Shown here piece after piece: positions 30,625 to 41,358 of a stretch of DNA of 64,000 bases. Every line of letters begins with the position of its first letter. Positions within the stretch are counted from its first letter, which is position 1. The notes beneath the pieces were generated by a model. That model saw only the letters and a program-made list of their open reading frames with translations. It had not been told where the DNA came from and made no database searches. The stretch is from Austropuccinia psidii (Eukaryota > Basidiomycota > Pucciniomycetes > Pucciniales > Sphaerophragmiaceae). The stretch spans positions 61,171,937-61,235,936 of the forward strand of contig JALGQZ010000001.1 of the NCBI GenBank assembly GCA_023105745.1, given 5' to 3'. The position numbers and the translations under genes are program-made.

Positions 30625-33083
30625 CTAGCCAGGATGGCCAGCCAACGGTGAGTCATGACACTTTTGAAGAATGTCCAATTGAATTACATGATTGCTTGGA
30701 GTGACTACTCTATCTTTGAACAATAATAATTTTGCTTGAGGTTCAAGAGAATAGTCTTGGACTGATTCTCCTGTTGCTAATTTCTTGAGGATTTCCTTAT
30801 AATCTTTGTCTTGCCATACTTGTCTTTGAGTTTGATCAATTACATCTGAAAACATATCAACTTTTTTTGGAAAGAATCTTGACTCTTGAATTTCATTTTG
30901 CTTGAGAACTTGATGAAAATTTTGAGGATTCTTGCTGATGAAATCCACCCCCCTCTCTAGGTACACATTGTCCCGATGTGACAAGGCATCTGTTAAAGTG
31001 GCCAGCCTGCCTGGGTGGTAAGTCATGATAAAATGGACTTCAGATATAAATTCAGCCCAACGGGCTTGACAATGAGTAAGGACTTTAGAGGACATAAAAT
31101 ACTGAAGAGAACAATGGTCTGTCAAGACCTCAAAGGAATCAGAAAGAGAAAGGAAAAAAGCTCTCCAGTGCTTGAGAGCCCAAACTATGCCAAGGAGTTC
31201 CTTGGCATGAATTTCATAGTCGAGTTCAGCTGGTAAGAGATTGCGACTATCAAATGCAATGGGATGCTTTCCTGAGTCATTCACCTGACTCAGTAAAGCA
31301 CCCAACGCATAATCAGAAGCATCAGTCTCTACAATAGTTGGTAGAGAAGGATTAAAATGAGAGAGAATAGGAGAAGTGGGGAAAGCTTCTTTGAGTATTT
31401 GAAACTGACTAAGAGCTTCCTCATTGAAGATAAAGGGAGAATCTTTTTGAAGGAGGGAAGTGAGAGCAGGGATTTTTTTGGAATAATTTTTAATGAAACA
31501 ACAATAAAAGTTGGCAAGGCCAAGAAAAGATTGGAGGGCCTTGATGTTCTTGGGCTGAGGCCAATTGAGGATTTCTTCAGCCTTTGGAGAATCCATCTTG
31601 AGGCCATGACTTGAAACAACATAGCTCAAGTATTCCACACTTGAGGCATGGAATACACCCTTTGAGGCTTTAGCAAACAAATTATTGCCTCTCAGTCTTT
31701 GGAGAACAGAGGCCACATGTTTAACATGTTCATCCAAAGAGCTAGAGAAGACCATGATATCATCTAAGTAAACCACAACAAAAATATCCAAATAATCTTA
31801 AAAGATATCATTCACAAGATTTTGGAATGAAGCTGGAGCATTGGTTAAGCCAAATGGCATAACCAAATATTCATAACTGCCATATTTAGTTTTAAAGGCA
31901 GTTAAGTGCTCATCCCCCTCTTTAATTCTCAGGAGATTATAAGCACCACCCAGACCTATCTTGGAGAAGACAGTAGAACCATTGGATATGGTAAGAAGCT
32001 GGTTCATAGGAGGAACAGGATACCTGTTCTTCCTAGTGACAGTATTAAGTTTGCGGTAGTCAACACACAAACAAAGACCACCATCCTTTTTCTTGACAAA
32101 AAGGACAGGTGCTCCTGTTGAAGAGGAGCTTGGCCTGATGAAACCTTTCTCTACATTTTCTGAAATGTAGGCCCGCAGTGTTTCTGACTCATTTTTAGAT
32201 AAAGAGTAGATAACACCAACTGGAGGTAGAAGACCTTCTGATTCCATATGGTGATCACAGGCACGGTGTGGAGGAAGTTTCTCTGCTCTCACCTTGGAGA
32301 ATACATCCAAATAATGGTGATAAGCAGGAGGGACTACCTTCAACACAGTTTCAATCTCTTCTGCCTCTCCTTCTCATCCCACTGCTCCTCCAGGGAGGCA
32401 TGAAAAGAAAAAGGAGGAAGGTCCATATCCCCTTGAAAGAGATGAAGTGAAGATATAGCAACATCTTCTCCAACATCTTTTATCTCTTTGAATACTTCAT
32501 CTCTATATGGAAGTAAAGACCGAGAGGGAAAGATCGAGGGTTTATGGACAGAAGGAGGAAGGGAAGGTGTCTTAAGTTCACCAACCACAGCAACACTGTT
32601 GACAGCAGTGATTAAGTCATTACTAATAGAAGGGTTAAAACCACCAGAATCCTTGTGATTAGAATCATAGGAAATCAATCCATTTTTCAAATCAATAATA
32701 GGATTCAAATGGTAAAGAAAATCATAGCCCAATATCAGGTCTTCTCCCTTGGGTGAATCTATGATAAAGAAATCCCCTTTAAAGGTTGGGAACAAAGGTA
32801 GATCAACAACCCACTTGGTATAATGGGTGATGAACAAGGAAGTGGATTCACTGGCATCCAGAATGAAAAGAGGAATATTTTCAGGGATCTCTGGCATTGT
32901 CAATGGGTACTTGAGAACAAAATTCTTTGCAATAAAGGAGTTTGTAGCACCAGAATCAATGAGAATACTATATAAAATATCAGAGATTGAAGAAAAAATA
33001 AGAAATTTTAAAGATTTTTTGACACTAGTATTCAGAGTGCACAATTGTGCTCTTGAAGGAAAGAAGTGAGAGCCATTGAACAC
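30625..33083 (-). pseudogene. Element 2 protease, reverse transcriptase and RNase H
   Basis: Protease (33083-32340) has the D-S-G triad in LIDSGATNSF. Reverse transcriptase occupies 32346-31798, with VDYRKLN and [13 protein letters not shown] motifs. It is interrupted by a TAA at 31800-31798, seventeen residues or fewer before the catalytic YLDD box (about 31770-31755), after which the frame is open from 31791. RNase H follows (TDASDYALGALL, YEIHAKELL, LTDHCSLQYF). The first part of the integrase finger (H...H in HDSPLAGH) ends at TAG 30627-30625. Each break is a single nonsense change or frameshift in an otherwise colinear Pol. Confidence 0.85.
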
Positions 33084-33097
33084 ATTATGATCCCCAC

Positions 33098-34458
33098 TCA
33101 GGCTTTTCCCTGCTTGCTGGGGAAGCCTTTTGATGACCCTTGCCTATCTTCAGGCCTCTTGAAGCATTTTTCAAATGGGTGTTTACCACCACAATAATTG
33201 CACAAGCCTTCTTTGATCCTCCTCTCCTTTTCAGAACCAATTAATTTATTGTCCTTATTCAGGAGAGAAGCATGAGGCTTGTCTTTGGACACTTGAAAAC
33301 TCTTGCCCTTTTGTTCTTTCTTTGATAAGGCCTTCTTGAAGCTTGACCTTGAGGTGGCTTGGAAGATTTTGATCCCACCATTAGAGGCTTCTTCTCTTGA
33401 TGACTACGGCTTTCCTTCTGCCTCTCATGGTACCTGGTAACTAATTCCAAGGTGATGTCCATGAGTTCTTGAAGACTATCAAAAGTTCCAGGGTGAGAAT
33501 CCAATTGGTCTAATAAACTTGATGCTAAACCTCTTCTATAAACATGGATATAAGCTCTTTTCCCCCAGTCTCCGATTCTTGACATTAAGCTTCTGAAATC
33601 AGCTATGTACAAGGAAACTTGACCACTTTACCTCATCCTCAAAATTTCCAGCTCTTGTTCAGCTTTTCTGACTTCATTGGGATCACCAAACAGAGTGAAT
33701 AACTGGGTTTCAAATAACTGCCAGTTATTGAGGATATAAGATGGGTCTTCATTGGAGATATTTGAGACATAGGGTTAAATACATTTGCCAGCTCTACCAG
33801 TAAGAAAAGAAGTTTAGTGAAGCACCTTCTTCCTGTCAGAGAAGAAGTTTGCTGGGTCATTATGAAAGATTAACTGACAGGATTGAATGAATCCTCTCAA
33901 TTTATGAGCTTTAGTACCATCAAAAGATTCAGGTGCCTTCATTGATGGAGTTTTGAATTCTGAAGCTTTTGAATTTTCCTTTGGGGAAACTGCTTGAGTG
34001 AGTTGTCCTATAAACTGAGTCATTTGCTCCATCCTCTTGAGGAAATTTGGTTCAGATTGAGAGACAGAAGGTTGATTAGAAAGGGCTAGATTTGGAGCCT
34101 CAGGAGTTTCAGGAGCACCTGACAAGGCAGCTGCTACTTCAGTCCCCTCAGATTCTTCCTCTTCCACAGACTCCTACCCCTCCTCATCTTCAGCTTCCCC
34201 CAATCTACTCCTAGGCCCTTGAGAAACACCAGGATAACCACCCAATAGTCCAGAAAATGATATTGATCTTCTAGACTTCACACCTCCTCTTCTGGAGGGT
34301 GCTGCTCCTTCCATTGGTGGTCCTCTGTCCAAATTTTCACTCAGTTGATGAACTGATGGTGTGTGGTCAAGAGGAGCCCTTGCTGTAGGAGTAAGAACAG
34401 CTTGATGTCTCTGGGATCTTGTATTCCTGGCTGGTGGGTTATGCTGAACTGGCATCAT
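33098..34458 (-). pseudogene. Element 2 Gag
   Basis: ATG 34458 begins a basic, Pro/Arg-rich N-terminus. An in-frame TAG at about 34171 and TAA codons at 33816-33814, near 33777 and near 33629 interrupt the capsid region, which otherwise reads colinearly (SFIQSCQLIFHNDP, LFGDPNEVRKAEQEL, SLYIADFRSLMSRIGDW). A frameshift near 33290 separates a zinc knuckle of C-x2-C-x3-H-x4-C type (CNYCGGKHPFEKC, about 33206-33168). Retrotransposon Gag forms the particle and binds RNA. This copy cannot. Confidence 0.8.
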
Positions 34459-34639
34459 GAAAGAAGAATGAATAAAAACCTGATGATAATTTGAATAAAA
34501 TAAGGCTTGACCAAATCAAATTAAATGAGAATCTTGATGATCTTGAAGAATCAATAAACAGTCTTGAAGTGAAAATACTGTGAGAAATCTTGAAGAATGA
34601 AAATAACAGAATCAAATTCTTATGGATAATCAATTTCAA

Positions 34640-34930
34640 TCAATAAATCAGCTCAAGTCAATCAAGTCAATCCAAAATCAAATCAATTAAGTCTTGAGGA
34701 ATTCACTCAATATATTCAAAATGAATTCAATCAAATCAAATCTTGAGGATAAATCAGCTATCTTGACAAATCAAATCAAGTCAATCAAATCAAATCAATC
34801 AAATTCAAATCAAAGTCTTGAGGTGAAATCAATGTCTTGAGGAATCAATCAATCAATAAATCTTGAGAAATTTCCAAATCAAAATCACTGAATACCCCAA
34901 ATCAATAAAATACCTCAATAATGAATCAAT
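34640..34930. repeat. Low-complexity AATCAA/TCTTGAGG tract
   Basis: Imperfect repeats of AATCAAATCAA and TCTTGAGG on the plus strand, in the 5' leader of element 2. No coding content. Confidence 0.65.
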
Positions 34931-35599
34931 TAACATAAATAATTCCACTCAAATAACCTGATAAAAACCTGAGGTCAGACAAAAAGAGAAATGAGAATTA
35001 TAAAGAATAAAATGAAATGGTAAGCAGAATTGAGAAATGAGAAAAGAATGAATTTTCATGAGAATGAAATGGGTGAGATGAAAATTGATGAAAGTCATAA
35101 AGATCATGCATGTTCATAATCATTAAAAATCATAATTGAAGAATGATATGAATGAATAAAATGAATGAAAAGAAGAAGCCATTATGAGTTAACACCAGGG
35201 CAAATCTCGTGTCAATTGTCGGCAATTGACTTCACCTCAAGCAAACGTCAAGCAGGATAATAGTCAAGCTCACGTCAAGCAAAAATCAAGCCAACGTCAA
35301 GCACATGTCCTACTCTTGTCTTACTCCAAATCCTGTGACATCCACCAATATTGGTTCCCCTGTGCCTTCAACTCAGATTCCTCACCACCTGATCATCCTG
35401 CAACTGTCCAATGGTTGGTAAAAATTACACAAGACCCACCTGTTTGCACAAACACACATCAAAGAGGTCCTTCAGCCAGTCTTGATGTAGGAAGGGGGTT
35501 TGACTTCACCAGGTCATCCATGAAAGGACTCCGCCTGAGGGGGATTCTTGTTTTGCAGATGACACTGGTAAAGCCTGCCGCACAATACCGCGGGTGCGG
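34931..35599. other. Undefined right end of element 2 and flank
   Basis: AT-rich, then a CAAGCAAACGTCAAGC-type repeated stretch at 35236-35310. A 5' LTR matching 25743-26478 was not found. GAGTTAACACCA at 35188-35199 could be the complement of a primer site (TGG start) but lacks an adjacent LTR. Confidence 0.35.
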
Positions 35600-35749
35600 G
35601 TGCATTGGCGGGTGCGGGTGCGTTTGCATGTGCATTGGCGGGTGCGGGTGCACATGTGTGTACATTGGCATGTGAGGGTGTGCTTGCGTATGCATTGGCG
35701 TGTGCGGGTGCACTTGCATGTGCATTGGCATGTGCGGGTGCACAAGGGC
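35600..35749 (+). repeat. GC-rich minisatellite, five 30-bp units
   Basis: Units start at 35600, 35630, 35660, 35690 and 35720, each close to GTGCATTGGCGTGTGCGGGT followed by GCACTTGCAT. Length is exactly 30 bp in every unit, so open frames through it encode decapeptide repeats on both strands (Cys/Gly-rich or Arg/Thr/Cys-rich). I treat those as by-products. Confidence 0.9.
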
Positions 35750-36136
35750 CAACTCCCCTTCCAACATGATGATGGCGCAGTTAGAAATTTTGGATGCTGT
35801 GAAAGGTGAGTGTGTGGGTCATTTGATCAGTGAACTTGGCTTATTCACACTGTACCCAATGTCAAAAGAGTAAGTTCTTTGTGGCAATGTGAAATAATCG
35901 GCTTTGCTTGTCACAATTGCATGTCTCTGTCACTAAATTTTGAGGCAGTTATTTTGCTAGCAAAATTGCTAATGAATCTGAGAGATTTGCATTTTGGTGG
36001 ACTAAATATCATGAAATAAAGGCTTTATCATTACAAGCAGTCCACATGACAGAACTTTGTTATCATACAATCCACAGTTACCTTCAATTTCTTCTTCAAA
36101 TATAATCAAGTATCCATCATCAAAACCAACAGCTTT
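35750..36136. other. Unassigned stretch before the transposase 3' end
   Basis: No gene or repeat recognised. It should contain the downstream end of Unit B, but I could not see a terminal inverted repeat. Confidence 0.35.
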
Positions 36137-38142
36137 CTAAATATTGAGATGCAGGGAATCTGGTAAGAAATTCACATCAATCTTCAAAGTTTTTAAGATC
36201 AGAAAGTTATTGTTCAGTATGCTCGATGGCTCAGAGACTTTAAAAATTCTATGAATAATACCAAATTGTTGTGAGTTGCCCTTCAGAAAACATATCACAG
36301 TGTTGCTGACATTTTTGGATTCAGTTGAAAACATATTGTTTCCAATATTAATGTTTGAAACTGGAAAATACCAAGGTGAGACAATCCTTGAAGTGGGAGG
36401 ACTTGTGGATTGCACGGTAGTGTCTAAGCTGATCCAATCAACTATTTCCCTTGTTGCATGAAAATTCTGTAAGTACTCAACCAGGCAATCATAATTTTCT
36501 TGGTCATGGCGGGATGGTTTGTTATATTTATGGTGATTGAACAGGGCAGGTGGCTGTGATTCAAAAAGCTGTTTTATTTCACATGGAACGGATGGGGATT
36601 TCAGGAGAACGGAAAGGTTGGAACATCAACAGATATGTTGAAGTAAGGTTTTATCAATATCATCTATTCAGAGTTGCAAGAAGTTAGTTGTATTCAGTTC
36701 AGGTGTTTAATCAATGTGAATATATTGATCTTATTAATTGACGTACATATTTTGTTATTTGTTGGCATTTTTGCAAATACTCCAATCAAGCGCTCATAAC
36801 CCCATGTGGCTGAGGCTTGTGCTGGGCCCCACCGTTGGAAGAGTTCAGGAATATGATCAGCAAAATTATGATTTGGTTTACTTTTCTGTTTTGGGAACAG
36901 GAGTTGATTGGAAAGGCAGAATTTTTTCAATGTTCAGCAAATGCAGTCACATCATCTATTGAAACAGTCCAACTTGTGGCAATTTTGATAGCACTAATCA
37001 AATGGAATGTATTCTTGGTTAGTTCATTTTCAAGTTCTTCTGACTGACCCATTTTTCTTTGAATGTTGGCGGATTGGTGTACATCTAATGACATCTGTTG
37101 ACTGAGCATTAAAAATGGAATATAGACATTATATAAGAGAGCCCATTCAGCAGCTTTTAAGCTACCATGAGAGGGGGAACCCATGTTGCAAGGTACTCTT
37201 GTCCATGATGAGGGAATTATTGTCGGAGATTCTCCAAAGCCTCACCCTTGATCTGGTGATCACTCAGTGCAGTGATATCCAATTCAGAGGGGATTTCAGA
37301 AGTGGGGATGTAATCCGCATCAAATGAAGGAATCTCCGCAGAGCCACTAAATGGATGTTCTGTGTGAGGGGTGGGGAGTGGCTCATTTATTATTTTTGCT
37401 GCGTCTCTTCTCAGGGAGGGGGCCTCTCCCAATGTGATTTAATCAAAAGAGCTGTTGGAGGTCATGGAATCTGAGTCTGAACTGATGGTGTCATTGGATT
37501 TCCTGCGGGACCTGAGGTAAATTTTTGTTTTGGACTCTGGAATGCACAATTTGAAAGTTGCATGATCCTTCAAAATTCCAAGTATTAAATCATGCATTAT
37601 GTCAAGATTAACCATTCTGGTTGCATCCCAATACAGAAGGTCTTCCAAAATTGAATATTGCACTCCATACTCAGAGAAAACTGCTTGTCTTTGTTGTGGG
37701 GTTGCCCAAAGCCATTTGGAAATGGTTGATTTATGGTTTTGACATGAGCGTGTGTAGTGAAATTGAGGACCAATTTCTTCAATTTGAGCTTTTTGAATGG
37801 TGCAAAAATTACAAAAGTGGTTGCCTGAATGGGAAATAAATCCAGTAAGCTTGCGCATGGCAACCACATCCGCAATGGCTGTGAGAATGGCAACACGGAT
37901 AAAGGATACTGAAAGACCTGTTGAGGTGGGTGAAAAATGGTAACCTTGCCATAGCTCTTTGAGCTCCTTGATGAGTGGAATTAATAGGTAATTCAATTAA
38001 AAGGAAGTTGGCTCCTTCGGACCAGGGATGATTCCTGCAACATAGACATTCTCTGGCTTCAATCTTTCACTTGGGGGGAGATTAAGACAAATAAGCATGA
38101 TAGGTCTAATGCTGGCCAACCGTGTGGACTTTCCATGTGCAT
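36137..38142 (-). pseudogene. Unit B Tnp2/CACTA-like transposase, 3' part
   Basis: Read from 38142 downward, the frame continues the protein started at 49361 (junction W-F-N-A-H-G-K after removing element 3 and one TGCAT). It contains the zinc-binding HFCNFC motif (about 37815), YWDATRMVNLDIMHDLILG (about 37645-37585), typical of Tnp2-type transposases of the CACTA/EnSpm superfamily (YWDP...DPMHNLFLG), and later blocks such as ATWGYERLIGVFAK near 36800. Stops: TAA 37999-37997, TAA 37441-37439 and a TGA after AFAEH near 36927, plus a frameshift. The C-terminal portion at 36415-36137 matches less certainly. A Tnp2 protein would cut the transposon ends. Superfamily assignment is from motif resemblance. 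Confidence 0.7.
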
Positions 38143-40062
38143 TGTAAGATGTGACTATGAAACTGATGATAATATTACTATTAATCAACAGTACTATGTC
38201 TGTTCTTATGAAATATAATAATAAAAATTATTATAACCACAATTAAATAATTATCAAATTATTTCTTTCACGTGTTATAAACTACTAGTGATTATAACAG
38301 TGAGCAGTAATTGTCTACAAGAATGAATTACAAGAAGAATTTAATAATAAAAACTTCTTTTATTAAAATAATAAAATTATTTTAATATATAATTATCTTT
38401 TACAAGAATAATTATAAAGATAATTCTTGAAGAAAACTATTACTAGAGAAAAACTTTGAGAATTAAAGATAAAAGACTCACTAATACTCCAAAGAACTTA
38501 TTAATAATAAAAGTAGAGAAATTTGACGTGGAATTGTGGATTTAAGGGATCAAAAGGATTTATAACAGTATTACAACAATATATAGTTGGATTCTATGAT
38601 TTCACGTCTTTCTGATTGATTCTGAAAGATTTCAAACACTTAAGAATAGTTGAACTAATACTTACTTGTTGGTAATAAAGATTTAATAAATTGATAAGAT
38701 GATGATACGGAAAAAACAGCAAGAGGAGGCCTCTTTTAAGTCAACAATAGCTCACAGAGGCGTGCCATGGAGCAAACTGAAAAACCAGTGAGTGAGAAAA
38801 CAATAAACCCTTTTGGTTTATTGATTACATCATTATTTGTCACGTAACATTATCATAATTACTTATTTGATGCTTTTACGTGACTACCAACCCCAATATG
38901 GTTAAGAATAAAAGGAGTAACACTTGTAAATCTTCTTTTATTCCAAAATAATCATTGATTTCTCAAAGGTATCAATGTTATTGCCAATTTCATCACAGGT
39001 TGTAATTACTGTGAATTTTTGAAGATTCAGTGTTTCACGTAGAATAACCAAAAATGGACTGTAAGTAAAACTTTTAATTTTATTAGTAAAACTGTAATTC
39101 TTTTTGGTTGTACAATATATAATCCAGTTCTTCTTTAGTCCTGAAAGTTTCAGAAAGATTCATTAAGAATTGTATTTTTAATGAATTTTTGAAGTTTTTA
39201 CCTCATTTCTACGTAGAATTGCAAATAGCAGTGTTTAGCTGGTTGCTATGAGGTAAATCAATGAATATGGGTCCCAAAAGGGTTTTAATTACTCTTTTGG
39301 GGTTTATCCATGGAAAGCCATTAGTAATTGACATGGTTACAGGAGTATAAGTAGCTCATTACCTCCTTGGCACGTCAAAATAGCAGGTTATTTGCTATTT
39401 TCTGGTGTTTTACAGTAGTTGTAACATGGTAACCAAGTTCCCAAAGAGTTTTGATTTACCAATTGGGCCAAGATGAGCCATGGATCCATGCTCTGGAGCT
39501 ATCCACGCCTCTGAGGCCTCAGAAGTTGGGTACCCTGGCTCTCTTTGATGTCTTTTGTCCCCCTTGCCTATTTTTCATGTCAAATTAGAAATTTAAGCTT
39601 AAAGTGAGATATCCACTATGGGTGTACCAAAAGTGCATGTAAGAATACCATGATATTAAGTGCTCAAAACATGCATAACACTATTCTTAGTGGATATGTA
39701 ACATGGGATTTCTCACTTTCCCATTATTTTGGCTAAAAATCAAGAAAAACAAAAATTTTCACGGATCTTTTATGTGGTATTAATGATGTGGTATTGAAGT
39801 ATTTTCCATTTTACCACCTCAAATACTTAAATTAAGCTTATTCACTCTATGGAGCTACCCTAGGTGAATTTTTGTGTAGAATCCAAATCTGGTCTTAAAT
39901 CCATGGATTTAATTACTCAATAAAAAGTTATTCATCTTTTCTGAAATTGAAAATGATGAATTTTGGATATATGCATGACTTATGAGTTTTGCATAATTCA
40001 AAATTTCTTTTTAAGATAATTGTGGCCTATTTGGGTATGTAAAATATACCTCAAGGCTCACA
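38143..40062 (-). repeat. 3' LTR of element 3
   Basis: 1920 bp. The plus strand reads TGTAAGATG...GGCTCACA. CpG is scarce: I count 12 CpGs, 8 of them within ACGT. Confidence 0.95.
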
Positions 40063-40080
40063 TTCCCTCCCACCAAAAAA
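40063..40080 (-). other. Polypurine tract of element 3
   Basis: The minus strand reads GGTGGGAGGGAA directly before the LTR. Confidence 0.8.
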
Positions 40081-40203
40081 TAAAATTGTACTACAATTTT
40101 ATTAGTGATAAAAGAATAAGGCCCCAAAAGGGGGTTAATGTCCACTGTCCAACCTCTTCACATTACTCAGATCAAGTAATTTAAAGCACATTTATAGACA
40201 TAT

Positions 40204-41358
40204 TCAGGCTTGTGGCCTTCTTTCATGTCTAAATCTTCTCAAGAGTTTATCTGAGTCAGGTATTTCTGATTCTGTCATCCATTCATCTTCATGTACTGGA
40301 TTTCTATATCTGACAAGATATTCTCTTTGATTTTTACCCCTAAGTCTCCTTTCTTTAATGACTTTCTTTATCTTTTTGTCTTCATTCTGTTCCACAGGTG
40401 GTACAGTTAAAGAAGTTGGGTTCCTTAAAGGAAACAATTCTTTATCAGCTGGTTGATAAGGTTTCAATAAGCTGACTGGAAAGGTGGGGTGTTTATTTTC
40501 TAATTCACCACTCAATTCCACTTGAACTGCATTGGTTCCATGTAAAGCAACAATAACAAAAGGTCCTACATAAGAATCTTTAAGTTTCTTTGGGCCTTTG
40601 ATATTATTAAAATTCAAGGTTGAAACTAAAACTAAGTCCCCTACTTTGAAGTCTGGTACTTTATGACTCTTGTCCCACTTCTGTTTTGCATAGTCAAAAG
40701 CATCATCCATACTTTGTTTTGCATGATGTTTTACTTTATCAAGCATTATCTTGAAGTTGGAAGCTGTAGGATGAATGTCAATCAAGTCTTTCCTCAGTGT
40801 GTCTGCTGGGAGTCTTGGATTCCATCCTTTTTCTAACATAGCAGGAGTTTGTCCTGTGGAAGAATGGACTGATGTTTTGTATGCCAATTCTAATGCAGGT
40901 ATCAGAGTGCACCAGTCATGGGTAAAGCCATCTGAGTCTTTGAATTCTAATCCATAAGCACAAAATCTCCTGATCATGTCCTCTAAAGTTTGAATCATCC
41001 TCTCTGCTAGCCCATCTGTTTGAGGGTGGTATGCTGTAGAGAATGATAACTTAGTCCCAAACAATCTATAAAGATTGGTCCAAAGTGCAGATGTGAATTT
41101 GGGATCTCTGTCACTTATGATATTCCTAAATAATCCTGTATTAGAAATAACTCTACTCCATAAAAGAAGAGCTGTATCCATAGCAGTGTCATCTTTATGA
41201 CATGGTAAGAATATGGGAGTTTTGCTATATCTGTCTACAATGACTAAGCAAGCATTATAACTTTTGTCACCACTTGGAGGAAGTGCTGTGACCCAATCCA
41301 TGTGAACAACTTCCCAAGGGGATTTTGGTTCTTGAATATGGATCATCAATCCAAATTT
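40204..41358 (-). CDS. Element 3 integrase core and chromodomain-like tail
   Basis: This frame is continuous with the upstream Pol frame through the TAG at 41361-41359 and stays open for about 385 codons. It holds the integrase catalytic residues Asp (HMDWVTAL), Asp (ISDRDPKF) and Glu (TDGLAERM), the GPF-like segment (YVGPFVIVALHG) and a chromodomain-like C-terminus ([20 protein letters not shown]). No ATG is suitably placed to start it independently except the Met in GLMIHIQ. Expression therefore needs TAG readthrough, internal initiation or supply from another copy. Element 4 has the same arrangement. Confidence 0.8.
   Translation of the reverse strand, partial: KFGLMIHIQEPKSPWEVVHMDWVTALPPSGDKSYNACLVIVDRYSKTPIFLPCHKDDTAMDTALLLWSRVISNTGLFRNIISDRDPKFTSALWTNLYRLFGTKLSFSTAYHPQTDGLAERMIQTLEDMIRRFCAYGLEFKDSDGFTHDWCTLIPALELAYKTSVHSSTGQTPAMLEKGWNPRLPADTLRKDLIDIHPTASNFKIMLDKVKHHAKQSMDDAFDYAKQKWDKSHKVPDFKVGDLVLVSTLNFNNIKGPKKLKDSYVGPFVIVALHGTNAVQVELSGELENKHPTFPVSLLKPYQPADKELFPLRNPTSLTVPPVEQNEDKKIKKVIKERRLRGKNQREYLVRYRNPVHEDEWMTESEIPDSDKLLRRFRHERRPQA

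Larger units (their letters stand above)
25743..35200 (-). mobile_element. Element 2: decayed chromovirus with an antisense gene
   Basis: Minus-strand Ty3/gypsy element. Its 3' LTR is at 25743-26478 (plus strand TGTCACAGGGG to GGCTGTGACA), preceded in sense by a polypurine tract. Gag begins at ATG 34458 and Pol ends near 29390 with a canonical chromodomain. Nearly 3 kb separate pol from the 3' LTR and hold a plus-strand Zn2Cys6-type gene. I could not find the 5' LTR, so the right end is only an estimate and no target duplication can be checked (left flank is TAACC). Many nonsense changes mark it as dead. It is a different family from elements 1, 3 and 4. Confidence 0.8.

Noticed and set aside
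35188..35199. GAGTTAACACCA as complement of a primer site for element 2
   Set aside because: The nearest TG that could begin an LTR is 12 bases away and the sequence beyond is unlike the known LTR. Left as unproven.
35331..35340. TCCTGTGACA as the end of a missing 5' LTR of element 2
   Set aside because: The preceding sequence does not match the end of the 3' LTR (25743-26478) and the following bases (TCCAC) do not match the left flank TAACC.
35226..35809. Cys/Gly-rich or Arg/Thr/Cys-rich proteins across the minisatellite
   Set aside because: Open frames exist on both strands only because the unit is 30 bp. No start context or non-repeat domain supports a gene.
36137..38142. KDZ (Kyakuja/Dileera/Zisupton) transposase, expected next to Tet/JBP genes
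   Set aside because: The visible YWD...DIMHDLILG and HFCNFC motifs fit Tnp2/CACTA-type transposases better, and I saw no KDZ signature.
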